DNA of 64,000 nt, from positions 59,705,042 through 59,769,041 of the forward strand of contig NC_079492.1 in the NCBI RefSeq assembly GCF_020520425.1, written 5' to 3'. How positions within the stretch are numbered: the stretch's first letter is position 1; the number at the start of each line of letters is the position of its first letter. The notes under the pieces are model-generated. The model saw only the letters and a program-made list of their open reading frames with translations, did not search any database and was not told the DNA's origin. The DNA is from Spinacia oleracea (taxonomy: Eukaryota > Streptophyta > Magnoliopsida > Caryophyllales > Amaranthaceae). Shown here in pieces: positions 1 to 11,328 of this stretch. Made by a program: the position numbers and the translations under genes.

Positions 1-2558
1 TCTTGATCCTGCTGATCTGTCACTTGCAGATGCAGAGCTCATTGCAGTTCAGAATTACAAAGTTAAGCATCAAGCTTATCTGGAGTTTTTGAAACAAAAG
101 GCAAAGGCTACTTGGCTTAAGGATGGTGATGAAAATACCTCCCTTTTCCATCAGAGTATCAAAGCTAGGAACACTCATAACCAGGTTTATAGTATCTATG
201 GCATGGATGGGATTTGGAAAGACAACCCTGCAGATATCTCTCAAGCTTTCTTGGACTACTATACAACTTTGTTGGGTTCTACTCACACTGGTAGAAGACC
301 AGTTCTTAGTCACATTGTGCAAGCTGGCCCTTTGATTACTGATGCTCATAGAGATATTCTTAATGCTCCATATACAGCTGCTGAAGTAAAGAAGGCTTTG
401 TTTTCTATTCCTGGTAGGAAGGCACCAGGACCTGATGGTTATGGTTCTTATTTATATAAAGATGCTTGGAGCATTGTTGGTGCAGATGTTATCAGTGCTG
501 TGTTGGATGTTCTGCAAAATGGCAAACTGTTAAAGGAGCTTAATCACACAGTCATCACTCTCATTCCTAAGACTAAGTGTCCAAAGAATGTGAGTGAGTT
601 TAGACCTATTTCCTGTTGCAACACTCTGTACAAGTGTATCACTAAGGTGATTTGTAGTAGATTGAGGCAAGTGCTACCAGACTTAATCATTGAGAATCAA
701 GGGGGGTTTGTCCATGGTAGATATATAGTGCACAATATCATGGTGGTTCATGATTTGGTGAAGCAGTATGGTAGGAAGAGTGCTAAACCAAGTTGTATGA
801 TGAAGATTGATCTTCAAAAAACCTATGACACAGTAGATTGGGATTTCCTACAAGAAATGTTGGTTCAATTGGGCTTCCCTGGAGCTTTGTGACACTTGTT
901 ATGGAGTGTGTGACTACTCCTAAATTTTCTTTGATGCTCAATGGGACTATGCATGGTTTCTTCAAGTCAAAAAGGGGATTAAGACAGGGTGATCCCATGT
1001 CTCCCCTCTTGTTTGTGATCTGTACGGAGTATCTCTCTAGAATTCTCCATAAAATGAGCAATCTAGCTCATTTCAGTTTCACCCTAGATGCAAAGAACTG
1101 AAGCTTACTCACTTATGCTTTGCTGATGATCTCATCTTGTGTAGCAAAGGTGAATTTTCTTCTGTGTATCTTTTGTTGCAAGCTTTTGAGTTGTTCTCAG
1201 TTTCCTCTGGTCTCTTAGCCAACAAGCAGAAGTCAGCTATTTATTGCTGTGGTATGGCTGAGTATGATGTTTCCAGAATTGTCAATGTTTCTGGTTTTAC
1301 TAGGAGTGAGCTGCCATTTAAATATCTGGGTGTTCCCATCTGTGCTAAAAGAATCTCTGCTGCCCAATGTGATGTTCTTGTGGATAAGATGATTGCTAGG
1401 ATTAAAGTCTGGAGTTCAAGGAATCTCTCCTATACAGCAAGAATGCAACTCATCAACTCTGTCTTAATGAGTATACATATGTACTGGGCTCAAGTGTTTA
1501 TTCTGCCTAAGAAAGTTTTCCATGATGTCACTAAGATTTGTAGGTCCTTCCTTTGGAGTGGACAGGCATATAGTCAGAAAAACAGCAAAATTTCTTGGGA
1601 TAGTTCCTGTTGTGATAAAAAGCAAGGTGGTCTTGGCTTCAGAGATGTCATCAGTTGGAATATTGCAAGCATTGGGAAGTATGTTTGGGCCATTGCATCC
1701 AAGCAGGATAATGTTTGGATCAAATGGGTCCATGCTGTGTACATTAAAGATGGGGATTGGTGGAATTACATGCCTGCAGCCTCTGCTAGCTGGTATTGGA
1801 AGAAGATATGTGCCATAAAAGAGAAATTGAAGGTAGTGTATACTCAGGCTGAGTTAGCTGCTATGCCTCATTATTCTGTGAAAACAGTGTATGAGAAGAT
1901 TGTTGGACCTAAACCTGTGATACATTGGGATAACATGGTGTGGAATAGACTGAATATCCCTAAGCATAGATTTATATGCTGGTTAGCAGTGCAGGGTAGG
2001 CTTCAAACCACTGCAAAATTGGCAAGATTTGGAGTTAGCAACACTGCAACTTGTTTGGTTTGTGGAATAGCTGATGAAGATCATAAGCACTTGTTCTTTG
2101 CTTGTCCTTACAGCAGTAGGTGCATTAGTGCTCTCAAAAGTTGGTTGGGAATTCCTTATTCTACAAGTAATCTAAAACAGCTGATGAGGTTTATTACCTA
2201 TGGCAGAATGTCCAAGTTCAGGAAGCAAGTTAGCTTTGCAATGCTAGCTGCTGCTGTCTATTCTGTTTGGTCCAGCAGGAATAGTAGTTTTTGGAATGCT
2301 TCATTCCCAACTGTGCAGAATTTGGTAACTAGGATTAAGCACAATGTTAGAGATCGAATCTTGTTTGTTATGCCTAAAAATGTAACTAGGAGAGATAGCT
2401 TGTGGTTTGCTTCTCTGTAATCTTGTTCAGTTTGTTTTCTAGCTCTTTGATGGAATGGTCCAACCTAGTTGGTTTGTTTCATCTCTGAGTTAGCTTAGAT
2501 TGTAAAGTTGTTTTGATCTTAATATTATTCGATCTTGCTTGCCTAGCAAAAAAAAAAC
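1..2558 (+). mobile_element. L1-type LINE retrotransposon, 3' portion
   Basis: The window opens inside the second ORF of a plant L1-clade LINE, so its 5' end lies outside. The coding part ends at 2420. A 3' UTR of about 130 bases follows, and the element ends in a run of A at about 2549-2558 just after a gatcttgcttgcctagc-type tail, the usual end of plant LINEs. No target-site duplication can be tested because the 5' end is missing. The copy is decayed by at least two frameshifts (see the ORF2 entry). Confidence 0.88.
2..2420 (+). pseudogene. LINE ORF2 reverse transcriptase, C-terminal part, frameshifted
   Basis: ORF2 of plant LINEs encodes an endonuclease, a reverse transcriptase and a C-terminal zinc-binding region (zf-RVT), and copies LINE RNA into DNA at a nicked target. 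Visible here in order: the RT start motif KAPGPDG (near 415-435), LIPKTKCPKNVSEFRPISCC (near 560-620), the FADD catalytic box (near 1119-1130), and a zf-RVT-like CLVCG...HLFFACP region (near 2050-2110). Reading moves through three frames. 2-892 is one frame, a shift near 880-890 leads to 838-1101, and a second near 1072-1080 leads to about 1077-2420. No RNase H follows zf-RVT, as in many plant L1 elements. In its present state the copy cannot make a full protein. Confidence 0.9.
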
Positions 2559-2898
2559 TATAACTTTACTGAAAAAGAATGCCCATTAAGGGTCACTAGT
2601 ATACGTGAGTATAACGTTTAGGAATACTCCTATTATAAACCAATTTAGCACCAAAAAAAAAAGTACATCAACACAACTCACTCAAGTTGACTCGTGTACA
2701 CTTTGCTTCCTAACATCACGTACTTCATAGATAAACAAACCGATCCCAAACCGCAACCCACTCAGGTGAACAAGTACGACAGGAACCACTACATACCACC
2801 ATCCATATTGCATATCGACACACTCGTTAAGTTTGCGGCATACACATACAAGCAACAATCACAAACACCCAGGCAGACATCACCACACGGTCCACGAT
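2559..2898. other. Anonymous flank of a solo LTR
   Basis: This stretch lies between the LINE poly(A) and the solo LTR insertion. I see no long ORF with recognisable content. It is continuous in origin with 3908-4903, because the solo LTR at 2904-3902 has split one pre-existing sequence, as shown by cacac on both sides. Confidence 0.5.
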
Positions 2899-2903
2899 CA
2901 CAC

Positions 2904-3902
2904 TGAAGGAAATATTTCCTTCACCCAAGGTGCATTAAGTCTAATACCAAAGTTCAGATTAATTGCGAACAATTAATTCAGTGAGATCAAGTGATCGGAA
3001 CAGCTAGCTGGAGCAATGCTTCCGATCAGTGAGTTCTAATGAATATTAAACTCACAGCTTACTCTTGACTGAACCTACAAGGTCACACCAATGACACGTA
3101 ACATATCACCGGATTAAATGAATCGGAAATTCATTTAATAGCTTTTCGGGAATTAGTTGGAAAACGTATTATACGATACGACCTTGCATCGGAATCGTAT
3201 ATCGTATCGCGAATATTCGTAAGCTAGGCGACACGAATAAATCGTATCGTACGACGGTGATTCGTCGTATACGAAACGATAAATAATATCCAGAACGATA
3301 TTAAGTCGCGACTACGAGGAGCATCCCATGAGCCAAGTGCGCGAAGCACTCAAGGCCCATGGGCGCTGGGCGCGCAAGCAAGGCCGCAACAACACGGCAG
3401 CGCTGGCCCATGGCCGAGTGAGCTGCGCGTGTGTGCGCGCGGGCCGAAGCAGCGACACAGCAACAGCAGCGTGGCCCACGGCCCAGCGCGCTGTGCTCGT
3501 GTGCGCGAGCTTGCTGGCCGGCCTTGCCCCTTGTGTCTTGGTCGGTTAGTAAGGTTATGTTAATAACCTTATAACCCTTTTTCCAACATTATAATTCATA
3601 CACACTCAAACCCTAGAGATATAGAGAACCCTAATTCTCTCTGTGCCTCCAAAGTGAGTTCTTCCCAAAAGCAAAGTATCTTGATCGATTGTCTAAGCTA
3701 CGATAATCAAGACGGATCTGATCGTGTCGGTGAAGCAAGCAGAGGAACGAAAAGTGGAGTTCTAAGTTCGTGTTCATTGACAATTTGTGGAAAAACACGC
3801 TTCAAACGTAAGTATGCTTAATCTATGCTTTATATATACATGCTTCCTGGCTTTGGGGATTGTTTCCGCACATGTTATTATTTTTATATGTATTCCCCTA
3901 CA
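2904..3902 (+). mobile_element. Solo LTR (copy A), TSD cacac
   Basis: A 999-base unit bounded by TG...CA and flanked by the perfect 5-bp duplication cacac (2899-2903 and 3903-3907). No internal retrotransposon domain is present, so this is a solo LTR left by LTR-LTR recombination, or a very small element. Its first 20 bases form a perfect palindrome. It is a diverged relative, in opposite orientation, of the solo LTR at 13944-15319. Both share the end block containing gtgagatcaagtg, the block cacagcttactcttgactgaacc, and the other end block with gcggaaacaa and agccaggaa. Plus orientation is inferred from the TATA box of copy B. A GC-rich core lies at about 3320-3540. Confidence 0.85.
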
Positions 3903-3907
3903 CACAC

Positions 3908-4903
3908 GCAACATGATGATAAAAACAATTAGTCATGATAAACTAAGATGAAATCAAAGCCATCTTATAGAGCAACATAACCTTAAATATGACTCTACGA
4001 ACACATAATTGCATAAAACACAATTTACTCTAATCCCCTATCGAAAGTATTTATAAGATCAACCTAAAATCAGGGAAAACCGCTAGTTACCTTGATCGTG
4101 TATGAGAGTACTATAAAGATCGTATTATGCCTCACGGATGAATGCCGATACGCCCCTTGATATGTTTCTGCCTCTTTGACCGTACTTGTGGCTAGGGCTT
4201 ATGTTGCTGCTGCCTTGTAATCGGCGCATCAACAAGAGCGAAACTATAATAGAATTAGCGAAAGGGAAATAATATACTCACTAGAATTAGGAACAATGAA
4301 GATGAATGATATTCGATCTCCGATTAGATGAATCAAGGAGGTTGTATAAAAAGACATGAAAGGAGGGAGAGAGATATGAAACCAAAGTAAATAATAAACC
4401 CTAAGGTGTTTGCTTGGCTTTAAAGTGAAACAGCCAGTATTGTATGAAAACCAAAGGAAGGGTTTCATTAATGAATTTTAATTTAACAAATGATAAATAA
4501 ATGATGAATAGTTTGTCTATAAAACGCTTCGGTAACAAGTAACATAATAGATGGGTCATATTTCATAAGAATGACCACTTAATTACAACTGAAGAGGTGA
4601 AATCATAACATTCAAGCACAAAGGTGAGAATTAAATACATATTATTCACACTTGACATGAAATATGAAAGGGCAAGACTAAATCTCAACACGCCTAAAAT
4701 GAAAGTTTAGAATTGATATTTTTATTAAAAGTGTTTAAATTAAATAATATCGTAACGTATAAATTTGTCCGTCCGAGAATACACAACTAATGAATGTAAA
4801 ACAACAATAATAAAATTGGTTATAAAAATTTATTTTTATTAAGAGATACTTTTATTTTTATTAATATTATTTTTATAAAGGACAAAAAATATGGGGTGTT
4901 ACA
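3908..4903 (-). other. Possible LTR-derived remnant ending in TGTAACACCCC (minus strand)
   Basis: The right edge, read on the minus strand, begins TGTAACACCCCAT, which resembles the start of many plant gypsy LTRs (compare TGTAATACC at 48511). The other edge could not be fixed. ctagt occurs at 4904-4908 and at 2596-2600, but the sequence after the left copy does not begin with TG. No coding content is seen. Treat this as a probable transposon-derived segment of unknown type. Confidence 0.3.
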
Positions 4904-5113
4904 CTAGTAACCATACCATACCTAAGGCCCAACTTCATCCTGATCGTTCATCTATCAAAAAAACAAACAAAACTTTTTTTAACCTACCGCAATTAACCCT
5001 CCACTCAACTTTCCATCTTACCTTTCAATCCAAACACTAGTTCAACCAGGAAACCATCACCCTCTCTCTCTACCAAAAAATACCCTCCAACCTTCTACCC
5101 CCAAACGCCCTCC

Positions 5114-5636
5114 ATGGCAGCCTGGATTCCACCGGCGGAGAAAGATCCGGCACTAGCTATTTACCTCTATGATCCCAGTTTCAACCTGGGATTCATAATG
5201 CCTCCAGTAAAATTTCCCAACCCAATTCAGATTATCGCATCGCAGGCCAGAAGCATCCTCGTCCTCTCCTCCCCAACCCTCACCTTTTCGGAGATGTGGG
5301 TAAACTAGACCTCGTTCTTAGTCGAAATCTTTCACAAAGGGGAGTGGATAAGGGTTACGAAATGGATAATCCGAAGCCTCAGGCTGAAACCGGAAATCAA
5401 ACCATCCCTCTTCAAGAACCTGTCCATGGTGGATCCGGACTTTCCGATGGAAGTGGTTCCGGCCCACATTTCATTTCTGTCTGATGTGTCAGCCCTCTCA
5501 CAGGTGGTGGGGATCCTCCTTAAATGGTTGGTAGAACATATAGAACTGACCCACAGTCAACAAGCCCTTCTATGGCAGTTACAGTTTCTGGCAGACCCGG
5601 CTCCCGTACTTCCGCAAGAAAGAAATATTCTCTGAA
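5114..5636 (+). pseudogene. LINE ORF1 remnant
   Basis: An ATG at 5114 opens a short reading frame (MAAWIPPAEKDPALAIYLYD...) that stops near 5308. Two further frames (to 5484 and 5635) overlap it, consistent with frameshifts or internal deletions in a LINE ORF1 coding for an RNA-binding Gag-like protein. No CCHC knuckle can be seen, so the assignment rests on position just upstream of the endonuclease. The Q- and G-rich stretch at 5732-5938 may be the ORF1 tail in another frame. Confidence 0.45.
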
Positions 5637-5849
5637 TTACACTGGCTAACGGTACAAGCAATAGGAGGCTCCGACAACGTCAAGGTAATGCAGTTGTCCA
5701 CACAAGCCTAACAATTTCAGCTCTTGAGTGCGTGGGGAAAGGCCCAGAAACCGTGGGCGGACAAGGGGGTGGAACACATCTCGGTAATGAAAATTCGGGT
5801 AAACGAGGAACTCATGTACAACACCAACTCAAGAACCTTTGTCACCATG

Positions 5850-7091
5850 AACAAAAAAACCCCAATGGTAGTCTTATCGGAGTTGGCGGACCTACCCACA
5901 ATCAAAACCAAAATTATAATCCTCCTATGGAACACTAGGGGCAACGTTCGAAAAGGATTCCGAAGACACATTAACCAGTTTATTCGTGATCATAACCCGG
6001 ATATGATTATCCTCATAGAGACTAGGGTGAACAAGGATGGGGTTGTGAAATCAATTAAAGGCCCGCCGTATGATTCGTTCCAGGAGGTGGATCCCGTGGG
6101 CTTCGCCGGAGGCATCTTGATTCTGTGGAATGGGAAATGAATCTCCCTCTCCGTAGTTGTAAAGGAGTCGAAGGCACTTCATGTTGTTGTTCAAGTAAAA
6201 AATTCACCCCCTTTTTGTATTTCAGCTATTTATGCTCATACCAAATTTAAAGGTAGGATAGATTTATGGGAGAGTTTGAAAGTGTTTGCAAATACTATTT
6301 CTCTGCCTTGGTTAGTTTTGGGTGACTTCAATGAGATTACCTCCCCGTGTGAGAAGTGGGGGAGGGGGGGTAATCCTCCAAAAGAGTATAAACTGCGTGC
6401 TTATAGAGATGCTATGAATGATTGCAACCTAATCGATTTGGGTGCTGTAGGGAGTAAATTTACTTGGTTCAACAAAAGAAAATCCCAAACCATATTTGAA
6501 AGGCTTGATAGAGTTTGGGCTTCCCCGAGTTGGCTCACTAATAATCCGGACTCTTCTGTCCAAAACCTTCAACGTCTTTCTTCTGACCATAACCCCCTTT
6601 TATTTAATAGTCGAATTCTTGCTCCGGTCAGCAAACCCAACTTGTTTAAGTTTGAGAGTCTTTGGTGTTGGGACCCGAACTTTAATGATTGGTTTGCTAG
6701 TAAATGGGCTTCGTGTGATAATTCCTTTTTTGCTAGGTTAGGTCCTTTGGCTTTGGACTTCAAAGAGTGAGCAAAGACTACCTTTGGGGATATTTTTAAG
6801 ACCAATGCCAATCTCCTAGCTAGAATCAAAGGAGCCCAAAAAGCCCATGAAAAAAACCCAAGTAGTGCTTTCCTTTTTGATCTGGATGTCACGCTCTCCA
6901 AAGAGCTTGACAAAATCCTAGACCAAGAAGAAGCTTATTGGGCTACTAAGGCTCGTTCTGACTGGTTACTCAACGGTGATCGTAATACAAAAAATTTCAT
7001 CTTTCTGCGATCATCCGTAGAAACCAGAACAAGATAGATTTTCCAAAAAAACGAGGTGAGGCAGGAATTAATCACTCCTGTGGCTGTGGAT
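5850..7091 (+). pseudogene. LINE endonuclease (APE type) and start of ORF2, with stops
   Basis: AP-endonuclease-like domain that nicks the target for LINE integration. Visible catalytic blocks: LLWNTRGN, IILIETRV, ISAIYAHT, LVLGDFNEI, FTWFN, ERLDRVWAS and the terminal SSDHNPL, in the order expected of exonuclease-endonuclease-phosphatase domains. In-frame TGA codons occur at 6138-6140 and 6768-6770, and a TAG near 7035, so the copy is dead. The frame continues toward RT (EEAYWATKARSDWLLNGD...) and is broken at 7094 by the CACTA insertion. It resumes at 11329. Confidence 0.85.
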
Positions 7092-7745
7092 ATTCACTAC
7101 ACCAAAATAACCTTTCAATAGCGCTTTTTTCAATTTAAGACAACGCTTTTAAACCGCTGTTAAATAGTAGTGCTGTTAAAAGAATAACAACGCTTTTAAA
7201 AAGCGTTGTTAATATTGCCTCGTTTAATAGCATTCAATATATAAACGCTATTAAAGCTCTGGTTATGGCGGGAAATTTTGTGCACCAAATAACTAATTTA
7301 ATTTAAATTAATTAGTAACTTTTACCTAAAAAATGTTGATATTAAAGACGATTTTTAATTTTTACAACTCTTTTTTAGTTTTAATTTTTAATTATTAAAT
7401 ACCTGTAATAAAAATAACCATTTTAGAGCCAGTGTAAGATTTGAATATATATATATAAATATATGTTGCTCCCCATAAAAATAGTAAAAAATCGAATACA
7501 TATAACATACAATTTCATTTCTATATATAAATTAACGTCTCGGTGTCTCTTAACTTTAAATCATATGCAATGTCGTCAACACAGTAGGAAAAAGTACAAT
7601 AGAAAAACAAGTATATGTATCATATAGTACTTCTTTTAATTACAAATCGACACACTAAAATTAGAACATCGTATACTTTTATGATACCATACATAGAACT
7701 TTGTTGCCTCGCTGAACACTGGTTTTTGAATGATGTTCAGAATGT

Positions 7746-7964
7746 GTGTTCAAGCGTGATCACGTCTTCCTTGGACTCACCATTTTGGAAATTGAAGTAA
7801 TCCAACTTGCTGCTAAATTCTCTCAATGGGAATTGGTTGATGTTGCAGCAAACAGGATTGCTCCTGTTTACTGTAACCTACACAGTTCTGGTGCGCTCGA
7901 TGTTTTGGATGAAGCGATTGTTGAGTTGATTTGTCTACCTGATGTTCGACTATCACAAGAATGA
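7746..7964 (+). pseudogene. Unidentified coding fragment inside CACTA element
   Basis: An open stretch encodes a regular helical-looking sequence (KRDHVFLGLTILEIEVIQLA, then FSQWELVDVAANRIAPVYC). It reads like a real protein exon, not random frame, and further fragments such as LPDFPEICPLLQLLGECW follow near 8040-8090 after stops and frameshifts. I do not recognise the family. HEAT- or ARM-like helical repeats are only a guess. There is no credible start codon, so it is probably a captured and decayed host gene fragment. Confidence 0.4.
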
Positions 7965-10424
7965 TTATGGATTTACTGGATGCTAATCAAAATCATATCT
8001 GCTGTAACAGGGTTAGTAGCTTACTTCTACAGCGATCATTGCCCGACTTTCCGGAAATTTGTCCCTTGCTTCAATTATTGGGAGAATGTTGGTTTAGCAT
8101 GGCCGTGTTTGTTAATGCACAATAGTAGTTCCATCTTCCGTCTATAGGGTGCAGTTCTTGTTGGACACACCAACTCAAGCTACACATCTTTTGGCGACTA
8201 TCTGTATTATAATAATAATAATAATAAATAAAAAAAAGTCAAGTAGAAGAAAAGAATTATGAAAGGAATTACGAATATTCAGAAATTTTTAGTCTCTTTT
8301 GTGTCTTTCTAATTTCAGGAGGTGGGGAGGGAGTGAAGCAAATATGCAACTCGGTCACTTCAAGTGTTCAACTATCTCATACTTCGTATATCGGTAAGGT
8401 AAAGCAAGTATTAAATACTCCGTAATTTACCACAAGATCTAGCGGAGGAAACTCCATTCATCACTATAGTAAACACATCTATTGCAAATAACCTAATTTC
8501 AGACAAGAGGATCCAATCCATAACTGCAGTAACATCTGGTCCTATAATTATTTTTTGGATAAGTACACAGTTTAATCGAAAATGAAGAGACTCCTTAAGA
8601 CCTTAACTACATTTTGCACAAAGCTGAATTCCGTTTATTGGGTTTGGGAAGTGCAAAGGAGAGGCTATACTATTATGCAGTTCAACTTAACACAACTTAA
8701 CACAGTACATCAACTTTCTATACTCATTTAAGTCATTTTATCTTGAAACCAGAAAATTTCTTTCATAGAATTTGCTTTTAAAACTAAATATGTCTTGGTT
8801 TTGCTGAAATAGAAGGATTTGTTTCTTAGCCACATTTTACTGATCATTTTCCTAAGTTACAGCAACATAGTTTATGTACAACTTTCCTCGAGTTTCTTCT
8901 CAATATGTTAAGCTCTGCCTTTACATAGGTACAGGTAATGACAAACAGATATGCACTGATTTTTTCTGGTGTATATCTAAATGGTTTAGAGGAAACTCAT
9001 AATACTCCATGGCTTTGGAGGCCTAGAATTTGTGGAGACCCTAGGATGCTATAACAGTATAACTGATCTTTGCATAAATGAAAGAGGACCTGTCTGATTT
9101 CATATGGAATAAGGATTGTTTCCATGGTCTCCAAGTCAAAACTAGTATAATGATTGAACCTGGGTTTGGTATAACAACATTTATTATGAAAGCTCTAGAG
9201 GGTTACCTCAGAAATAAATATTGATAATCCTCTAGGTCTTTTCAGACCAGTCACTCAATGCTCCCTACATTTTTACTTTTTTAGAGGTAGCCATCAAGGC
9301 GTCAAGAATTCGAGAGTTGTGTATTTTTTTTGTTTTACGGAATATAGCTTTAACTATATCCCAAAACTGACAGAAATGAATCTGCAACTAAATCAATAAG
9401 CTTTTCAACCCTTCAGGAGTCATTTAATAAAGGTTCTTTTCATCATATCGAACAATAAAATAAGCCTGAACTAAATATTGCTCATAATTCTTGATTTTCT
9501 TCTTGACAGACTGAACTAAATATTTTAGCTCCACCTGTAAGAATGATACAGTTACTTGTTCTCTCTTAAAACCATCTCAACTCTCAAATAGCTTTAACTG
9601 TAACTAACATAAATGAATCAGCAACTAAATCAATAAGCAGATTTCTCTAAAAGCTAGCCTCTTTCTGTTCATCTCTCAGAAATGAAAACGAGTCCAATAA
9701 TTTAAAGAAATGTCTATGTCCTTGTCATAAAGCTGTACACTTAACATCTTGCGCAACACAACTCAAACGACATAACATCTTTCCCAGCTCTTTTCTCAGG
9801 TGTCTCTGAAAATATTTCCTATATCTTTTTTATACGGTTATCTTCCTTAAACATTCTTAAATAAGGCCAGCCACCAGTAAACCAGAAATATATAGCCCCA
9901 CTGCAGTCTCCCACCATTTGCATCATATCGTTCTTTAGTCAAATCGATTCCCTAGACATTTATATGATTACTAAAAGACTTTGTGTCAGGAGAGGGAAGG
10001 TTAGAACTAAAGTTTGGCGATCTTTGAGTGTGCATTTCCTGAACTAAAAATTGAAAATCAAGCTTTCTAGAGGTAGAACATATATCCATCTTGTCTGCGA
10101 CAAGTAGCAGGCACAAATTTTACAATCTAAGTCGCTCTAAAATTGAGAAATTCATATCAGAAATAACAGTTTGAGGAAAAATACTTATGCAAGTCTAGCT
10201 GAGGAATCCACCTGTCTATGACATCTGTGAACCCAGATGTGGAGTTGCAACAGTTATGAAGTTCATTACAAGTCTACAACTAAACATTCAGCTTATCACA
10301 ACACCAAAAATCAATAAAGTATCCAAAATTTTAAAATTAAACATAACAATCAGTTAACATATTTCATCCAAAACACCAAAAATCCAATAATTATGCTGCA
10401 ATTATTGGACAACTAACCCGTCTA

Positions 10425-10525
10425 TAAGCGAGGATTGTTCCACTGTATCCCTTGCACAGAGCATCAACCAAAGGGTCAGGGCAACAGATTCGTCGATAAT
10501 CCGAGAACATGGTGTTCCCCCATTT
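10425..10525 (-). pseudogene. Kinesin motor-like exon fragment captured by CACTA
   Basis: On the minus strand an open stretch ends in DPLVDALCKGYSGTILAYRR directly before a GT (complement of the bases near 10425-10430). The pattern PLVxxLxxGYxxTxLAY matches the segment just before the P-loop in kinesin motor domains. The GQTGSGKT P-loop itself is absent here and would lie in the next exon. An upstream ATG (complement at 10507-10509) gives about 27 codons. The identification rests on a short motif. A database search with this peptide would settle it. Confidence 0.4.
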
Positions 10526-11328
10526 TCGAAAAGTTAATCAAACGTGACCGAATGTGAACCAATTTGCACCTAATTGCACAAAAATTCATATAAAATTAAC
10601 CCTAATTTTCGAAATGTTACCCAATAAAATTAAATCAAAAGAAAAAATCTTCAGTTATTGACCTGAGATTCACCAGGAAAGACGGGAATGCAATCGGTGA
10701 GAAATCAAAAAACCTAACCACGTATAAAACATTACAAACGAAATCTTGAAAGACTCAATTGAATTCTAATTTAGAAGTAACTCACAATTGATAATTCAAC
10801 CAGATAATAAGTCGCCGCCAACTCGCAAGAAACGTTTGCCGGAGAAGAACCTAAAACACAAAAAAAAAATCTGGATTTGGATTGAAGGGAAATCTTTAAT
10901 TTTGGATTTGGGAAAAATTTCGCTTTGAGTGGATTGGGATTGAACATTTGAATTCGGTATTGAACTTTTGAATTCAGATTGGGATTGCAGGTAAACCGAT
11001 CCTTAAGTGCTGTGGAAGTAGTGGTGCGTGAAAGAAGGAAGGAAGCAAGATGGAGAAAGTGGGAAAATGTTTAGGCGTGCGTCGAAGAATGGCAAGGCTT
11101 TTTTGTTTTTGTTTTGGGTGAAAGACCATAAATTCCTCTTTTTAGATGAGTCAGTACTAATTAATTAGTAACTACAGCGTGTATATTTTATATATTAAGG
11201 TGTAAATTAAGATTACTTCTTTTAACGGCAATATAAAATAAAGTGCTGTTATTTGATGTAATTAATAGCATTTTTTGATAAGCGCTGTTATTTAGGCGCT
11301 GTTAATTAATGTTTTTGGTGTAGTGATT

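Larger units (their letters stand above)
7095..11325. mobile_element. Non-autonomous CACTA transposon, TSD att
   Basis: The termini are CACTACACCAAAA at 7095 and its inverted complement TTTTGGTGTAGTG ending at 11325, flanked by the 3-bp duplication att (7092-7094 and 11326-11328). Both are diagnostic of the CACTA (En/Spm) superfamily. Subterminal repeats of the type CGCTGTTA and AACAGCGC, in both orientations, fill about 7115-7260 and 11215-11310. These are the usual transposase-binding sites. No transposase ORF is visible in the 4.2 kb, so movement would need an autonomous partner. It contains host-like coding fragments (separate entries) and an (ATA)n run at 8207-8228. Confidence 0.9.

Noticed and set aside
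2694..2906. 70-codon frame before solo LTR A
   Set aside because: No homology or coding signal, and it ends inside the TSD/LTR border.
3328..3549. 73-codon frame in solo LTR A
   Set aside because: It lies in the GC-rich core of the LTR, without homology.
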